Source: JACJYE01 sp964432875 (lineage in GTDB: Bacteria; Bacteroidota; Bacteroidia; Chitinophagales; Saprospiraceae). From it: a DNA stretch of 52,580 nucleotides. The stretch's first letter is position 1. Each line of letters starts with the position of its first letter. A model generated the notes under the pieces. That model ran no database searches and had not been told where the DNA came from. It worked only from the letters and a program-made list of their open reading frames with translations. The stretch is from contig CAYSPJ010000022.1 in the NCBI GenBank assembly GCA_964432875.1, positions 1 through 52,580 on the forward strand, written 5' to 3'. The translations under genes were made by a program, and so were the position numbers. Of this stretch, positions 50,432 to 52,580 are shown one piece after another.

Positions 50432-51742
50432 ATGCAGCAGGCTGGCAAAAGGAAAATTGGTTGGATAAGCGCCGCAGCGATTGTGGTGGCGAATATGGTC
50501 GGCACGGGGGTATTTACCAGCCTGGGCATGCAGTTGCAGTGGATATCCAACCCCATTTCCATTGCGCTGCTATGGTCCTTGGGGGGGCTAATTTCGTTGT
50601 TTGGCGCTTTCAGCTATGCCGAATTGGGTGCCAAGCTGCCGCGCTCCGGCGGCGAGTACTACTTCCTGTCGCGCATCTATCACCCTTTCATCGGCTACCT
50701 CTCCGGCTGGGTATCCCTTACGGTGGGTTTCGCCGCTTCCGTCGCCCTGGCGGCGATGGGCATGGGGGCTTACCTCGAGCAGTTCCTGCCCAAATCAGCC
50801 CTTTTCATCGCCATCGGCGCCATTGTCCTGATTTCGCTGGTGCATTCGGTAAACATCCAACAGAGCAGCCGTTTTCAAAATGCTTTCACCGCTCTAAAAT
50901 TGGTGCTCATCCTCTTTTTCATCCTGGCTTGTTTCCTGGCAGAACCCTATGCCGGGGTACAGCCTGAAAGTATATCCTGGCAGGCGGAGCTAGTACAACC
51001 GGCCTTTGCTGTTTCGCTGGTCTATGTCGTCTATGCCTTTTCAGGCTGGAATGCAGCCGTCTATATCGTGGAGGAAATCGAAGCCCCGGCGCGCAATCTA
51101 CCCCGGGCGCTCATCGGCGGCACTTTAGTAGTGAGCGTACTGTATGTACTGCTGCAATTGGCTTTCATGTACCAAGCGCCGGTGAGCGCTTTACAGGGCC
51201 GCTTGGATGTGGGGCAAATCGTGGCGCATCTCCTCTTTGGCGGCTGGGGCGGCAAGCTCATCAGCTTTTTCATCGCGCTTTTCCTGGTATCCAGCATCAG
51301 CGCGATGGTATGGGTTGGTCCCCGTGTGGTGCGGGCGATGGCCAATGACTACAGTATTTGGCGCTTCCTGGCCAAAGACAACAAAAACGGCGTGCCCGTG
51401 CGCGCCGTATGGCTGCAAGCTGGCATCAGCATCTTTATGATCGCAACAAGCTCTTTCGAGCAGGTCTTGGTCTATAGCGGCTTTGTGCTACAGCTTTTCA
51501 CCATCGCCGCAGTGGGTGGCATTTTTGTGCTGCGCTGGAAAAATGGCCATCAGGGCTATTCCAGCCCGGGATATCCCTGGGTGCAGATCGTTTTCCTGAT
51601 CATCAGCTTTGCCATTATGGGTTTCCTGCTCTACGAGCGCCCTGTACAGAGCCTGTGGGGCTTGGCCAACTTGGGCCTGGGTTCCATTTCATTCCTCCTC
51701 AGCAAAGAACACGCACGCAAGACATTGGTAAAAACGCCTTGA
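50432..51742 (+). CDS. APC-superfamily amino acid permease
   Basis: A 436-residue inner-membrane protein with about 12 helices. The first helix carries the APC signature AAAIVVANMVGTGVFTSLG (residues 10-28). It is followed by ALLWSLGGLISLFGAFSYAELGAKLPRSGGEYYFL across residues 45-80, AFSGWNAAVYIVEEIEAPARN near 195-215 for the substrate and cation region, and the PVRAVWLQAGISIFM loop near 318-332. The substrate is probably an amino acid or polyamine. It is a single gene, 129 bases after xdhC. Confidence 0.9.
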   Translation: MQQAGKRKIGWISAAAIVVANMVGTGVFTSLGMQLQWISNPISIALLWSLGGLISLFGAFSYAELGAKLPRSGGEYYFLSRIYHPFIGYLSGWVSLTVGFAASVALAAMGMGAYLEQFLPKSALFIAIGAIVLISLVHSVNIQQSSRFQNAFTALKLVLILFFILACFLAEPYAGVQPESISWQAELVQPAFAVSLVYVVYAFSGWNAAVYIVEEIEAPARNLPRALIGGTLVVSVLYVLLQLAFMYQAPVSALQGRLDVGQIVAHLLFGGWGGKLISFFIALFLVSSISAMVWVGPRVVRAMANDYSIWRFLAKDNKNGVPVRAVWLQAGISIFMIATSSFEQVLVYSGFVLQLFTIAAVGGIFVLRWKNGHQGYSSPGYPWVQIVFLIISFAIMGFLLYERPVQSLWGLANLGLGSISFLLSKEHARKTLVKTP

Positions 51743-52020
51743 TGCCGAGCAAGCTGTATTATTTTTTTTATTGATGATCAATCCCTTATGCTGTAAAGTT
51801 AAAAAAAATAGCCCTGGCGCTTGCCGTTCTGCAGTATCTCCATATATTAGTAGCGCAAAACACCCCTCTGCCGTGTTTTTGCTGGACAAAACCCCCAGTA
51901 CCGGTTGCCAATACTGCAGCAGTTCTCTTTTTAGCTCTTTTATTGTTCGCCCCATCAACCCAAAGTCAACAAACCTAACCCTGCAAGCATTATATTTTAA
52001 ACCCAGAAACACCTTTTGCT

Positions 52021-52515
52021 ATGAATGCGACTATAGCCCTTGTCAACAAGAGAATCTGGCCTTTGAATTTTGAGCAATTGCACCGGGATAGCCAAGAATG
52101 GCTTTCGCTGGTGAGCCACTGGAAATGCGAAGTGCGCTTCCTCGAAAAGTCGATGCGCCATTTTTTATGCCACCCGCTTTCCAGCCGGCAGGCCATTGAA
52201 ATGCGGGATTGCTTCAATGCCTTGATGGCCTCTATCAAGCCGGAGATAAGAGAAATCGAAGGCTGGATACGTTCTTTTCAACGCCACCTGGCTAAGATGG
52301 CCCAGCCCGAAACGCCCGTTCGGGAGTTGAAAAACAATACCGAACACCGCCGGATTTACCAGAAAATACGCAGCTTTCAACGGCGCTTGGCCCAGCTGAA
52401 ACGGCAGTTGTTTGAACTGTTCGCCCAAGTGATGCGCGACGAGAAACAGGCTCAAAACCAGCACCGCGCGATCTGGCCCAATCAGCAGCGGCATAGGCTG
52501 CGGCGCAGCGGCTAG
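52021..52515 (+). CDS. Helical protein of unknown function
   Basis: A 164-residue soluble basic protein with no signal peptide and no family I recognise. It is predicted almost wholly helical, with heptad-like stretches (SLVSHWKCEVRFLEKSMRHF, EIREIEGWIRSFQRHLAKM, IYQKIRSFQRRLAQLKRQ) and an Arg/Gln-rich end. The ATG at 52021 follows an AT-rich 278-base intergenic region in which I see no other gene. Codon use looks like its neighbours, so it is probably real. The window ends 65 bases after the stop. Confidence 0.6.
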   Translation: MNATIALVNKRIWPLNFEQLHRDSQEWLSLVSHWKCEVRFLEKSMRHFLCHPLSSRQAIEMRDCFNALMASIKPEIREIEGWIRSFQRHLAKMAQPETPVRELKNNTEHRRIYQKIRSFQRRLAQLKRQLFELFAQVMRDEKQAQNQHRAIWPNQQRHRLRRSG

Positions 52516-52580
52516 GGGGGGCTCCTAATCTATTTCTACGCGTAACTATTTAGTGTCTGTCCATTTAGTCAAGTGTCTGA

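Noticed and set aside
51689..52012. A 107-codon minus-strand frame between the APC permease and the last gene
   Set aside because: It overlaps the permease 3' end, has low-complexity ends and no recognisable family. The region is AT-rich intergenic sequence.

Overview
This window looks like a chromosomal contig from a member of the Bacteroidota, most likely the Saprospiria (Lewinella/Haliscomenobacter/Phaeodactylibacter-like). The evidence is threefold. Three large secreted proteins end in type IX secretion signals (two type A, one CHU_C/type B). Starts generally lack Shine-Dalgarno sequences and several are preceded by Bacteroidota TAnnTTTG -7 boxes. The gene content is also typical: cobalamin-riboswitch TonB receptor, GlgA/GlgC, Nif3 with a C4 zinc-ribbon protein, GtrA and ribosomal protein bTHX. 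No rRNA, tRNA, CRISPR array, prophage or insertion sequence was recognised. The sequence is a draft scaffold with two runs of exactly 100 N. One is almost certainly a false gap between overlapping contig ends; the other lies inside a tandem-repeat gene.

Layout. 1-3.4 kb: a minus-strand envelope pair (double-OmpA-domain protein, then a coiled-coil/helix-hairpin-helix membrane protein) and a small DUF7009-like gene. 3.4-11.1 kb: two large minus-strand secreted peptidases (subtilisin-like S8 and aminopeptidase-like M1), both with type A T9SS tails, separated by an AT-rich gap without genes. 11.2-14.6 kb: cobalamin riboswitch, BtuB-like receptor and a BtuG-like beta-propeller lipoprotein, forming a vitamin B12 capture unit. 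14.7-20.4 kb: bestrophin, an unknown lipoprotein, and a minus-strand GtrA-TolC-LolC/E-type run. 20.5-23.5 kb: a 39-residue bTHX gene and glgA-glgC. 23.5-26.4 kb: metF back to back with a GT-C-like membrane protein.

26.5-32.5 kb is the most system-like region: TetR regulator, LolA-like periplasmic carrier, two FtsX permeases, a LolD-type ATPase and an outer-membrane barrel in one operon, with a likely TetR operator at the front and a terminator at the back. I read it as an inducible trans-envelope lipid or lipoprotein export machine. 32.7-40.8 kb is mostly housekeeping: an OMP, a YkgJ protein, an EamA exporter, a cysteine-rich HMA protein, rfaE2-nif3-zinc ribbon, a TPR protein and a hydrolase.

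40.9-47.2 kb encodes a 2096-residue adhesin-like protein with near-identical 153-bp repeats. 47.3-52.5 kb holds a MoaD/ThiS-like protein paired with an Asp-box beta-propeller, a small membrane protein, an orphan XdhC, an APC permease and a final unknown gene. Heptanucleotide tandem repeats and strong inverted repeats punctuate the intergenic spaces.
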